Shown here: positions 1 through 4,937 of the stretch, piece after piece | How positions within the stretch are numbered: the first letter of the stretch is position 1 | Layout of the letters: the number at the start of each line of letters is the position of its first letter | DNA from: Chloroflexota bacterium | GTDB lineage: Bacteria > Chloroflexota > Anaerolineae > B4-G1 | NCBI GenBank assembly: GCA_030596915.1 | Contig: JAUVSX010000280.1 | Location: 1-5,079 of the forward strand | Direction of reading: 5' to 3' | Length of the DNA: 5,079 bases | Position numbers and translations under genes: made by a program | The notes under the pieces: model-generated | Told to the model about the DNA's origin: nothing | The model's database searches: none | What the model saw: the letters and a program-made list of their open reading frames with translations, nothing else

Positions 1-174
1 GTCGAAACCTGGCAGGCGTCCGACAAGGTGGTCGTCGCCGAACTCAATCCCGAGCTCCTGCCGATGAGCACCGGGCGGCGCTGGATCAAGACCCGCCGTC
101 CCGAGCTCTACGGCCATCTTTGCGAGCCGACAGGCCAGGAGCTGGACACGCGAACGGTGAGATTCGCGGGATGA
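1..174 (+). CDS. Carbon-nitrogen hydrolase (nitrilase superfamily), 3' end only
   Basis: Frame 1 is open from the first base and ends at TGA 172-174, giving the last 57 residues of a protein whose start lies outside the window. The tail reads as the C-terminus of a nitrilase-superfamily amidohydrolase. A beta-strand (KVVVAELNPELL, about residues 9-20) is followed by a basic stretch and then the TRRPELYGHL segment (about 35-44). This matches the 'D-R-RPELY' element that ends many aliphatic amidase, carbamoylase and beta-ureidopropionase-like proteins. Members use a Glu-Lys-Cys triad to hydrolyse C-N bonds of amides, nitriles or carbamoyl compounds in the cytoplasm. The triad would lie upstream, so activity and substrate cannot be judged here. 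The stop is 28 nt before the GH4 gene, which suggests cotranscription. Family assignment from the tail alone is good but not certain. Confidence 0.72.
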   Translation, partial: VETWQASDKVVVAELNPELLPMSTGRRWIKTRRPELYGHLCEPTGQELDTRTVRFAG

Positions 175-188
175 AGCGAGTAGACGAC

Positions 189-195
189 GGAGGGG
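189..195 (+). promoter_or_regulatory. Ribosome binding site of the GH4 gene
   Basis: GGAGGGG lies 7 nt before GTG 203 and 10 nt before a second in-frame GTG at 206. It supports a GTG start at this place. Which of the two adjacent GTG codons is used cannot be decided from sequence; the difference is one residue. The ATG at 196-198 is in another frame. Confidence 0.75.
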
Positions 196-202
196 ATGAC
201 AG

Positions 203-1555
203 GTGGTGAACATCGCAGTGCTTGGAGCAAGTACGTCCTGGTTGCCCAGGCTGGCAACAGACCTGATGCACGCTTTCACTGAACCGCTGGAGATCCGGCT
301 GGTTGACATCGATCCACGCGCCTCGGAGGCGTGCGCGGAATGGGGGGCTGCTGCCAACCGGCATTGGGGACGGCGCGATGCCTACGTCGTGCACGAGGAA
401 CGGCGCGAGGCGCTCGCGGGAGCGGACGCCGTCTTGATCACCATCTCGACCGGTGGTCTGGGCGCGATGGCCCACGATCTCGCGATCCCCGAACGCTACG
501 GCATCTACGCGACCGTAGGCGATACCACAGGGCCGGCAGGTTGGTCGCGCGCGATCCGCAATATTCCGGTCTTCAGCGAATTTGCCGCGGATTTCGCCGA
601 GGTCTGTCCGCAAGCCATCATCGTGAACTACACGAACCCTATGGCTGCCCTCACTGCGACGCTGCAGCACTGTTGTCCGAACCCAGCCGTTGGGCTGTGC
701 CACAGCTACTTCGAGATCAAGGATGTCATCCAAGCCTTGTTCGGCCTCCCCGATTGGGGTCAGATTTCGGTCTCCATCGCCGGCATGAACCACTTCACCT
801 GGGTCGTGGACTTCCGGATTGGACGGGAGGATGGATACGCGCTCCTGCGGGACAAAGTGGGCGCCGGCTCGCTGCGGGACCTGCTTCCCGAGGAAACCGC
901 CGATGAGATCGACATCTTCTCGGGGCACGAGCTCTGCGCTCAGCTCTATGATACGTTCGGGTACCTGCCCTATCCCGCCGACCGGCACACCTGCGAGTTC
1001 CTGTCGTTCGTCGTCTGTGGCCAGCCGGAACGGACCTCGAAGGACCTGGGCGAGGAGGAGCCGGTCGACGTGATCAGCACCTGCAATGTCAAGCGCACGT
1101 CGATCAACCAGCGCTGGGGTTGGATGCGCCGTCGCGAGCGCGTCATGGGGGAGTGGATCGACGGTACGCGGTCTATGCCCGGCCCGAGCCGCGAGACCGG
1201 AGCGAGGATGATCCGCGCCTATCTTGAGAACCAGCCAATGGTGGATGCGGTCAACGTCCTCAACGCCGGCCAGATTGCAGGTCTGCCCTTGGGCGCGTGT
1301 GTGGAGACGCTGGGAGTAGTCGATGCGATGGGCCCGCGCCCCCTCCACGTCGGCGAGGTCCCCGAGCACCTGCTCGAGGTGATGCGCCCGCAGGCGACCT
1401 GTCAGAAGTGGATCGTGCAAGGCGTGCTCGACGGGGACGATGACCTGCTGCTCCAGGCTCTGTACCGGGACCCGCAGTGCGCCCACCTGAAGCCGCACGA
1501 GGTCCGGCGCATGGCCGAGGAGCTGTTGGCAGCCAACAAGGCAGCGGTTGCGTAG
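203..1555 (+). CDS. Glycoside hydrolase family 4 (alpha-galactosidase/alpha-glucuronidase-like, NAD- and Mn-dependent)
   Basis: This 450-residue protein has the usual GH4 length and all the family landmarks in order. There is an N-terminal Rossmann turn (LGAS, residues 7-10), a cofactor-loop segment GDTTGPAG (106-113) and NYTNP (142-146). CHS follows at 166-168, then GMNHFTW (194-200), GYLPYPADRH (253-262, holding candidate catalytic tyrosines Y254/Y257) and a C-terminal LGVVDAMGPRPLHVGEVPE stretch (370-388). GH4 enzymes cleave glycosides by an oxidation-elimination route using NAD+ and a divalent metal. By family knowledge Cys166 and His197 are the expected metal ligands. The CHS signature is the one linked to alpha-galactosidases and alpha-glucuronidases. 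Phospho-glucosidases carry CDMP or CN(V/I)P there instead, so an unphosphorylated alpha-glycoside is the better guess. No signal peptide is seen, so the enzyme is cytoplasmic. The substrate is unproven. It starts with GTG behind a strong ribosome binding site and probably shares an operon with its flanking genes. Confidence 0.93.
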   Translation: MVNIAVLGASTSWLPRLATDLMHAFTEPLEIRLVDIDPRASEACAEWGAAANRHWGRRDAYVVHEERREALAGADAVLITISTGGLGAMAHDLAIPERYGIYATVGDTTGPAGWSRAIRNIPVFSEFAADFAEVCPQAIIVNYTNPMAALTATLQHCCPNPAVGLCHSYFEIKDVIQALFGLPDWGQISVSIAGMNHFTWVVDFRIGREDGYALLRDKVGAGSLRDLLPEETADEIDIFSGHELCAQLYDTFGYLPYPADRHTCEFLSFVVCGQPERTSKDLGEEEPVDVISTCNVKRTSINQRWGWMRRRERVMGEWIDGTRSMPGPSRETGARMIRAYLENQPMVDAVNVLNAGQIAGLPLGACVETLGVVDAMGPRPLHVGEVPEHLLEVMRPQATCQKWIVQGVLDGDDDLLLQALYRDPQCAHLKPHEVRRMAEELLAANKAAVA

Positions 1556-1593
1556 TGCCGTTGGCGGATGAAGGGCGGCAGGGACTGTCTGGA

Positions 1594-1606
1594 CGTCCGC
1601 CGGACG
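1594..1606 (+). other. Small intergenic hairpin between the GH4 and esterase genes
   Basis: Within the 85-nt gap, CGTCC (1594-1598) and GGACG (1602-1606) form a perfect 5-bp stem with a 3-nt loop. The left arm also belongs to the self-complementary GGACGTCC at 1591-1598. No T-run follows, so it is not an intrinsic terminator. It could be a processing or stability element in an operon mRNA, or chance in GC-rich DNA. Confidence 0.25.
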
Positions 1607-1624
1607 ATTCGAACTGTGGGACAC

Positions 1625-1632
1625 GGGAGGAG
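1625..1632 (+). promoter_or_regulatory. Ribosome binding site of the esterase gene
   Basis: GGGAGGAG, 8 nt before ATG 1641, is a near-ideal Shine-Dalgarno sequence and fixes the start of the alpha/beta-hydrolase gene. Confidence 0.8.
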
Positions 1633-1640
1633 CGACTGAT

Positions 1641-2786
1641 ATGCTGGACCACTATCACGATCTCGACATCTTCAGCGATTGGGTCGAGGAGGCGCACAGG
1701 CAGCGGCAGCTCTTCGGACCCGCCCAGCAATGCCACGACACCCAGGCACGGGTGAAAGCGGCGCTCGGCTTCTGCTCGGGACCCGAACTCCCCCTCGACG
1801 TGCGTGTTGAGCGGTGCTGGGAACGTGATGGCTTGGCGGGCGAGCAGGTCTCGTGGTCCGTCGGGTACGGGCCACGCACAGTCGCCTGGGTCCTGAAACC
1901 GGCCCACGCTGGCGATCCCCTGCCGGGCGTAGCGGCTCTCCACGATCACGGGGCGTTCAAGTACCTTGGCAAGGAGAAGATCGCCCACGGTCCGGACGAG
2001 CCGGAGCGGTATGCCGCCGAGCACTACTGGCAGGTCTACTACGGTGGCCGGCCGTTCACGAACGCGCTCGCGAACGAGGGCTTCGTTGTGCTTGTGCACG
2101 ACGCGTTCCTCTGGGGCAGCCGGCGCTTCCCGCTCAGTGTCATGCCCGAGTGGGCGCCGGCCGCTTTCGCCTCTGGCGGGGACCCGACGTGGACGTTGGG
2201 CGGCATTCCGCGTGAGGTGGGTGAATACAACTTCGCTGCGGCGCAACACGAACACGTGGTTGAGAAGTACTGCAACCTGCTCGGCACGACGATGTCGGGA
2301 GTCGTGAGCCACGAGGATCGCATTGCATTGAACTACCTGCGCTCGCGGCCCGATGTGCTCTCCGACCACGTTGGCTGTGTCGGCCTATCGGGAGGCGGCA
2401 ACCGTGCGGGACTTCTCCAAGCGACCTATGATTCCCTGAAGGCCGCGGTCGTCGTCGGTCTGATGAGTACCTATCCCGGGCTTCTTGACCACAACGTGGC
2501 GACGCATACGTGGATGTTCTTTCCCAGCGGCTGGGCTCAGCACGGGGATTGGCCTGACCTCGTGGGTTGTCGCGCGCCTTCGCCGCTGCTGGTTCAGTAC
2601 GATCGGGAGGATGAACTGTTCACGCCCGAGGGAATGGAGGCGGCACACGCGCGTCTGGCGGACATATATGCCAGCGCAGGCCGGCCGGACGCGTACACAG
2701 GGGAGTTCTATCCCGGTCCCCACAAGTTCGATCTGGAGATGCAGCGGGCCGCGTTTGGCTGGCTCAAGCAGCAGCTTGTGCCCTAG
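1641..2786 (+). CDS. Alpha/beta-hydrolase, dienelactone hydrolase/acetyl-esterase-like
   Basis: This 381-residue protein has a complete serine hydrolase triad. The nucleophile Ser250 sits in the elbow GLSGGG (248-253), the acid is most likely Asp324 in DREDELF (321-327), and His361 is in GPHKFD (359-364). An early HDHGAFKYLGKEKI stretch (101-114) matches the oxyanion-hole strand/loop of dienelactone-hydrolase-like and acetylxylan-esterase-like proteins. It is followed by the YYGGRPFTN..FVVLVHDAF segment (133-156). About 90 residues separate that strand from the nucleophile and probably form a lid or cap over the active site. No signal peptide or membrane segment is seen, so it should be cytoplasmic. 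The expected reaction is hydrolysis of a small ester, plausibly removing acyl groups from the glycosides handled by the GH4 enzyme upstream. That link is inference from the shared operon. It ends 51 nt from the stop of the convergent deiminase-like gene. Confidence 0.88.
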   Translation: MLDHYHDLDIFSDWVEEAHRQRQLFGPAQQCHDTQARVKAALGFCSGPELPLDVRVERCWERDGLAGEQVSWSVGYGPRTVAWVLKPAHAGDPLPGVAALHDHGAFKYLGKEKIAHGPDEPERYAAEHYWQVYYGGRPFTNALANEGFVVLVHDAFLWGSRRFPLSVMPEWAPAAFASGGDPTWTLGGIPREVGEYNFAAAQHEHVVEKYCNLLGTTMSGVVSHEDRIALNYLRSRPDVLSDHVGCVGLSGGGNRAGLLQATYDSLKAAVVVGLMSTYPGLLDHNVATHTWMFFPSGWAQHGDWPDLVGCRAPSPLLVQYDREDELFTPEGMEAAHARLADIYASAGRPDAYTGEFYPGPHKFDLEMQRAAFGWLKQQLVP

Positions 2787-2837
2787 CCGACTCCGTCCAG
2801 AGATCGCGGCGCCGGCGGCCCAGCCCTTCTCGAGACT
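2787..2837. other. Convergent intergenic gap, no clear terminator
   Basis: These 51 nt separate the stops of the + strand esterase gene and the - strand deiminase-like gene. They contain the GC palindrome CGGCGCCG and a CTCGAG palindrome. No stem followed by a T-run is seen on either strand, so transcripts from the two sides may overlap or end by Rho. Confidence 0.4.
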
Positions 2838-3785
2838 CTAGCCGCGCTCCAACACGCCCGTCAGGCACCCGATACCGCCCGCCGCACGGACAAGCTCGTC
2901 AATCTCGACAGTGTGCGCGGTGATGCCCAGCCGCTCGTAGAACGAGCGCGTGATGGGGTTGCCGGCGGGCATCAGGATCTCGCGCGGCCCCAGCACGACG
3001 AAGTTAGTCGCCTGCTGCCTGGCCTCGCCCTCGTCTGGCAGCAGCGCCACGGAGTACCCCCGCGCTCGCAACGCCTCGACGGCCGCATATGGCGCCCGGC
3101 CCGGCCACGCAATGGCCAGGTCTCGATCCACCAGACGCAATTGGCCCATTAGATGCATTGCGCCGTACGGCAGCCCAATGTCGATCACGTCGACGCCCAT
3201 CTCCCGGAGCAGCCCGCCAACCTGCGCTGCCCCCTCGGCGTTCGTGCGCAGGCCGGTTGCCAGAAACGCTGTGCTGGGGGCGATCCACGCTGCGTCGGCG
3301 CCCTCGAGGGCGGCTGTGCCGCGAATGGTGCGAAGGATCGGGATGCCAAGCTCAGACAGTCGCCGAGACACGAAGGGCTCCTCGCCCGCGCGCACCTTCG
3401 AGGCTGGCCGGCCTACGATCGCTCCCTCTGGCGTCATCAGCATCAGGTCTGCGACGAACATCAGGTTGGGCGGTGGCTCATCGGCCGGATTGACGTACTC
3501 GACCCGTACGCCGGCCTCGCGATACGCCTGGGCGATTGAGTCGTGCTGCTGGCGAGCTTTGTCGGCATCCACTGCTTGCAGCATCTGCACTCTGTCTGGC
3601 TCAATCAGCCCGGCAAGCTCCGTGCCCGGCCGGTGCAGCAGCACGGATCTCAGCGGCGCCCATTCGCAGCCCACCCCGCACGCGCTCCACACGCGTCCGA
3701 TCTCGCTTCGCAGCGAAGACGTTCGCGGCTGCCATCCTGCGCCGCCGTAGGCGGCCGCCAAGCCGCCGGCGCCCTGAACCGTCAT
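2838..3785 (-). CDS. Arginine deiminase / dimethylargininase superfamily enzyme (amidinotransferase fold), substrate unknown
   Basis: This 315-residue protein carries the ordered landmarks of the guanidino-modifying superfamily. WAPLRSVLLHRPG (42-54) is the first strand. MFVAD (109-113) gives acidic residue Asp113, LEGAD (160-164) gives Glu161, and AMHLMGQL (209-216) gives the catalytic His211. GGIGCLTGVL near the end (303-312) gives the nucleophile Cys307. Enzymes of this fold attack the guanidinium carbon through a covalent Cys intermediate and act in the cytoplasm on arginine, methylarginines, agmatine or similar compounds. Two motifs differ from typical arginine deiminases: LEGGD reads LEGAD, and HLD reads HLM. 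The Asp lost from HLD helps bind the guanidinium in arginine deiminase, so classic arginine deiminase activity is doubtful; a dimethylargininase-like or related role is possible. About 40 Gly/Ala-rich residues precede the first strand. The gene converges on the esterase gene and has its own upstream promoter candidate. Confidence 0.87.
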   Translation of the reverse strand: MTVQGAGGLAAAYGGAGWQPRTSSLRSEIGRVWSACGVGCEWAPLRSVLLHRPGTELAGLIEPDRVQMLQAVDADKARQQHDSIAQAYREAGVRVEYVNPADEPPPNLMFVADLMLMTPEGAIVGRPASKVRAGEEPFVSRRLSELGIPILRTIRGTAALEGADAAWIAPSTAFLATGLRTNAEGAAQVGGLLREMGVDVIDIGLPYGAMHLMGQLRLVDRDLAIAWPGRAPYAAVEALRARGYSVALLPDEGEARQQATNFVVLGPREILMPAGNPITRSFYERLGITAHTVEIDELVRAAGGIGCLTGVLERG

Positions 3786-3793
3786 TTGTCATT

Positions 3794-3799
3794 CTCCCC
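3794..3799 (-). promoter_or_regulatory. Ribosome binding site of the deiminase-like gene
   Basis: On the - strand GGGGAG lies 8 nt before ATG 3785-3783 and decides this start. A second ATG at 3792-3790 is only one base from the Shine-Dalgarno sequence and out of frame, so it is not the start. Confidence 0.75.
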
Positions 3800-3874
3800 G
3801 CACGATGTGATCAGCCTCTGCCCCATCGTACCCTCCGCGCCCTGTTGGATAATGTCTGGCCAAGCGGACCCTCG

Positions 3875-3900
3875 GGCCGCGCGGCCAAGTATATCTTGGC
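3875..3900. promoter_or_regulatory. Overlapping palindrome and dyad, operator candidate
   Basis: GGCCGCGCGGCC (3875-3886) is a perfect 12-nt palindrome. It overlaps a second dyad, GCCAAG (3884-3889) with CTTGGC (3895-3900), around the 5-nt centre TATAT. The second 45-nt repeat keeps both elements with mismatches. The dyad covers the candidate -10 hexamer of the deiminase-like gene, as a repressor operator would. No known regulator is implied by the sequence. Confidence 0.4.
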
Positions 3901-3966
3901 GACGCAGTGGAGCAAACGCGCCCGCGCGGCCAAGCGTATCGTGGTGATGCAACGGAACGAGCGCGG
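3877..3966. repeat. Two adjacent 45-nt degenerate direct repeats
   Basis: Units at 3877-3921 and 3922-3966 both begin with the identical 13-mer CCGCGCGGCCAAG. By hand alignment they agree at about 34 of 45 positions, and most differences are transitions. A weaker CCGCGC-led segment precedes them (3835-3876) and another follows from 3968. GGCCAAG occurs three times in all, at 3858, 3883 and 3928. There are no unique spacers, so this is not a CRISPR array. Confidence 0.6.
3888..3915 (-). promoter_or_regulatory. Promoter candidate for the deiminase-like gene
   Basis: On the - strand the hexamer TATACT (3893-3888) matches the sigma-70 -10 consensus at five of six positions. A weak -35, TTGCTC (3915-3910), lies 16 nt upstream. 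Transcription would begin near 3881 and leave a leader of about 95 nt before ATG 3785. The -10 is one of the few AT-rich spots in the region. Confidence 0.45.
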
Positions 3967-4052
3967 CCCGCGCCCGTGATCGGTCCCGGCGGCTTGCCAT
4001 ATTGACGTGTCTGCCGGCGAGCGAGAGCCCTTCGTGCTAGCGCCGTTCGCTG

Positions 4053-4080
4053 TTGTGCGTCGGGCGAGGCGCGGTAGAAT
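4053..4080 (+). promoter_or_regulatory. Promoter candidate for the methyltransferase gene
   Basis: TAGAAT (4075-4080) matches the -10 consensus at five of six positions. TTGTGC (4053-4058) is a weak -35 at 16-nt spacing. The start would be near 4087, giving a leader of about 120 nt that includes the hairpin at 4152-4170. A second TAGAAT at 4122-4127 has no visible -35. Confidence 0.4.
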
Positions 4081-4121
4081 GACATCGACAAGCGAATCGG
4101 CGCTGGCGAGCTGCTCGTCGA

Positions 4122-4131
4122 TAGAATTCTA
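4122..4131. repeat. 10-bp perfect palindrome TAGAATTCTA
   Basis: This self-complementary AT-rich decamer lies in the leader of the methyltransferase gene, about 35-45 nt downstream of the predicted transcript start. It could be a protein-binding site or chance. Confidence 0.3.
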
Positions 4132-4151
4132 CTGGATGGCCAGTCTTACGA

Positions 4152-4214
4152 CGGGTCCCCAAAGGACCCGAGTGAGGGAACTTAGAACTGCAGGGGTCAA
4201 CTACAATGGACCCG
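4152..4214 (+). promoter_or_regulatory. Structured leader with alternative pairings around the methyltransferase start
   Basis: CGGGTCC (4152-4158) pairs perfectly with GGACCCG (4164-4170) around a 5-nt loop. The same GGACCCG recurs at 4208-4214, overlapping the G of the ATG start codon. In addition GGGTC (4194-4198), part of the ribosome binding site, can pair with GACCC at 4209-4213 or at 4165-4169. The folds compete, so an upstream hairpin and a start-hiding hairpin could form together, or the first arm could pair with the start region. No T-run follows, so control of translation fits better than attenuation. I recognise no known riboswitch class. Confidence 0.42.
4192..4196 (+). promoter_or_regulatory. 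Ribosome binding site of the methyltransferase gene
   Basis: AGGGG ends 9 nt before ATG 4206. It is a moderate Shine-Dalgarno sequence and is partly inside the possible start-enclosing stem. Confidence 0.55.
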
Positions 4215-4757
4215 GGTATCTTGATCGCCGTGCTGCTGGGGATTCTCGCTGTCGCTATCGTTTCGACGATGTGGACCGCCGCGCGCGGAGCGCCGTGGGC
4301 CCCCTCACCGTGGGCGGTGGTCCGCAAGATGCTGAGGATGGCCGGAACCCAACCGGGTGAGGTGGTGTTTGACCTGGGGTCGGGGGATGGCCGGGTGCTC
4401 GTCGTCGCCGCGCGGCGGTTTCGGGCCCGGGCGATTGGGATCGAGATCGACCCGCTGCGCTACCTATGGACCCAGTTGTTTATCTCGGTGCTCGGCGTGC
4501 GAGCCCAGGTCCGCGTCATCCGTGGCGACCTCTTCGCCCAAGATCTGTGTCAGGCCGACGTGGTGACAGTCTATCTACGCCAGGACACGAATCGTAGGCT
4601 GATCACCAAGCTCCGCGGCGAGCTGCGGCCGGGCGCGCGGGTGGTGTCCTACTCGTTCACGTTCGACGGCTGGACGCCCATCGCCGTCGACGAGCGCAGC
4701 CAGATCTTCGTCTACCGCGCAGGCGAAGGGTGGCACGAGGGAGCCACTGGCGCGTGA
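4206..4757 (+). CDS. Membrane-anchored class I SAM-dependent methyltransferase, FAM173/ATPSCKMT-like
   Basis: This 183-residue protein begins with one hydrophobic segment (about residues 4-23) followed by Arg and Lys, so it is probably anchored with its catalytic domain in the cytoplasm. The domain has motif I VFDLGSGDGRV (54-64) for S-adenosylmethionine, the acidic residue Glu80 in GIEIDP (78-83), a RGDLF stretch (106-110) and the DVVTVYL strand (118-124). The end, GARVVSYSFTFDGWTP (143-158), resembles the ending of the FAM173 family, which includes mitochondrial lysine methyltransferases acting on ATP synthase subunit c and on the ADP/ATP carrier. Bacterial and archaeal relatives share this short anchor-plus-domain layout. 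The substrate here is unknown; a membrane protein lysine is a reasonable guess by analogy only. It is a single gene with its own leader and is followed by repeats. Confidence 0.83.
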   Translation: MDPGILIAVLLGILAVAIVSTMWTAARGAPWAPSPWAVVRKMLRMAGTQPGEVVFDLGSGDGRVLVVAARRFRARAIGIEIDPLRYLWTQLFISVLGVRAQVRVIRGDLFAQDLCQADVVTVYLRQDTNRRLITKLRGELRPGARVVSYSFTFDGWTPIAVDERSQIFVYRAGEGWHEGATGA

Positions 4758-4780
4758 GCGCGCTGCCTCTGCTACGCCGC

Positions 4781-4814
4781 CGACCGCGGACGGTCGCGCA
4801 CCCCTACGTGCGAC
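4781..4814 (+). repeat. Overlapping inverted repeats in copy 1
   Basis: CGACCG (4781-4786) and CGGTCG (4791-4796) form a 6-bp stem with a tetraloop. GTCGCGC (4793-4799) can instead pair with GTGCGAC (4808-4814) around an 8-nt loop, using one G-T (G-U in RNA) pair. The two stems share bases and exclude each other. The first stem, 23 nt after the methyltransferase stop, could help end or protect its mRNA, but no T-run follows. Confidence 0.5.
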
Positions 4815-4852
4815 TGGGTTGGCCCCGGGAGGGCGGCTGAGCTTGTGGGAGG

Positions 4853-4875
4853 GGCACGGCTGGCCGTCGCGTGCC
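4853..4875 (+). repeat. Second hairpin of repeat copy 1
   Basis: GGCACG (4853-4858) and CGTGCC (4870-4875) form a 6-bp stem. The matching place in copy 2 has a 7-bp stem (5015-5021 with 5030-5036), so the fold is kept although the loop sequence differs. Confidence 0.45.
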
Positions 4876-4937
4876 AAGCGCTATGGCGGGGCGAGGTGGC
4901 CGCCAACTGGGACTGATTCCGCGGTGCGAGGGGCCTG

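Larger units (their letters stand above)
3786..4205. other. 420-nt divergent intergenic region
   Basis: No convincing gene lies between the deiminase-like gene (- strand) and the methyltransferase gene (+ strand). The region holds a ribosome binding site and promoter candidate for the left gene and two 45-nt degenerate direct repeats with overlapping dyads. Toward the right gene it holds a promoter candidate, a 10-bp palindrome and a structured leader. These are listed separately. Confidence 0.6.
4778..4937. repeat. 160-nt tandem repeat, copy 1
   Basis: The unit repeats at an exact 160-nt offset. The first 20 nt (4781-4800) are identical to 4941-4960. By hand count about 70 of the first 80 positions agree, after which one inserted base and more changes appear. 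The stretch from about 4918 to 4937 is not conserved and acts as a spacer. The period is not a multiple of three, which argues against a coding repeat. Confidence 0.8.

Noticed and set aside
86..1624. A 512-codon open frame on the - strand opposite the GH4 gene
   Set aside because: It is a mirror of a clear GH4 gene in GC-rich DNA, has no recognisable protein motif and overlaps the whole coding region.
1260..2369. A 369-codon open frame on the - strand across the GH4/esterase junction
   Set aside because: It lies opposite two well-supported genes, and its composition is Arg/Pro/Ala-rich as expected for a shadow frame.
2787..2837. Bidirectional intrinsic terminator between the convergent genes
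   Set aside because: Short GC palindromes exist, but there is no stem followed by a T-run on either strand.
2950..3750. A 266-codon open frame on the + strand opposite the deiminase-like gene
   Set aside because: The - strand frame shows the full catalytic pattern of a known superfamily; the + frame is Ser/Arg/Pro-rich without motifs.
3877..3966. CRISPR array
   Set aside because: There are only two degenerate adjacent units, with no unique spacers and no cas genes in view.
4002..4007. Near-consensus -35 TTGACG
   Set aside because: No -10-like hexamer lies 15-19 nt downstream; that region is GC-rich.
3789..4091. A small - strand open frame with a 15-residue repeat (SxASPRYxWPRG)
   Set aside because: It has no ribosome binding site at TTG 4091 or ATG 4085, and it spans the promoter and ribosome binding site of the next gene. 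Its repeat is simply the translation of the 45-nt DNA repeats.
4120..4205. Known riboswitch class (SAM, T-box, cobalamin and others) before the methyltransferase
   Set aside because: I find none of their conserved core sequences; only simple alternative pairings are visible.
4007..4360. A 117-codon + strand open frame across the methyltransferase leader
   Set aside because: It runs into the well-supported methyltransferase gene in another frame and has no family features.
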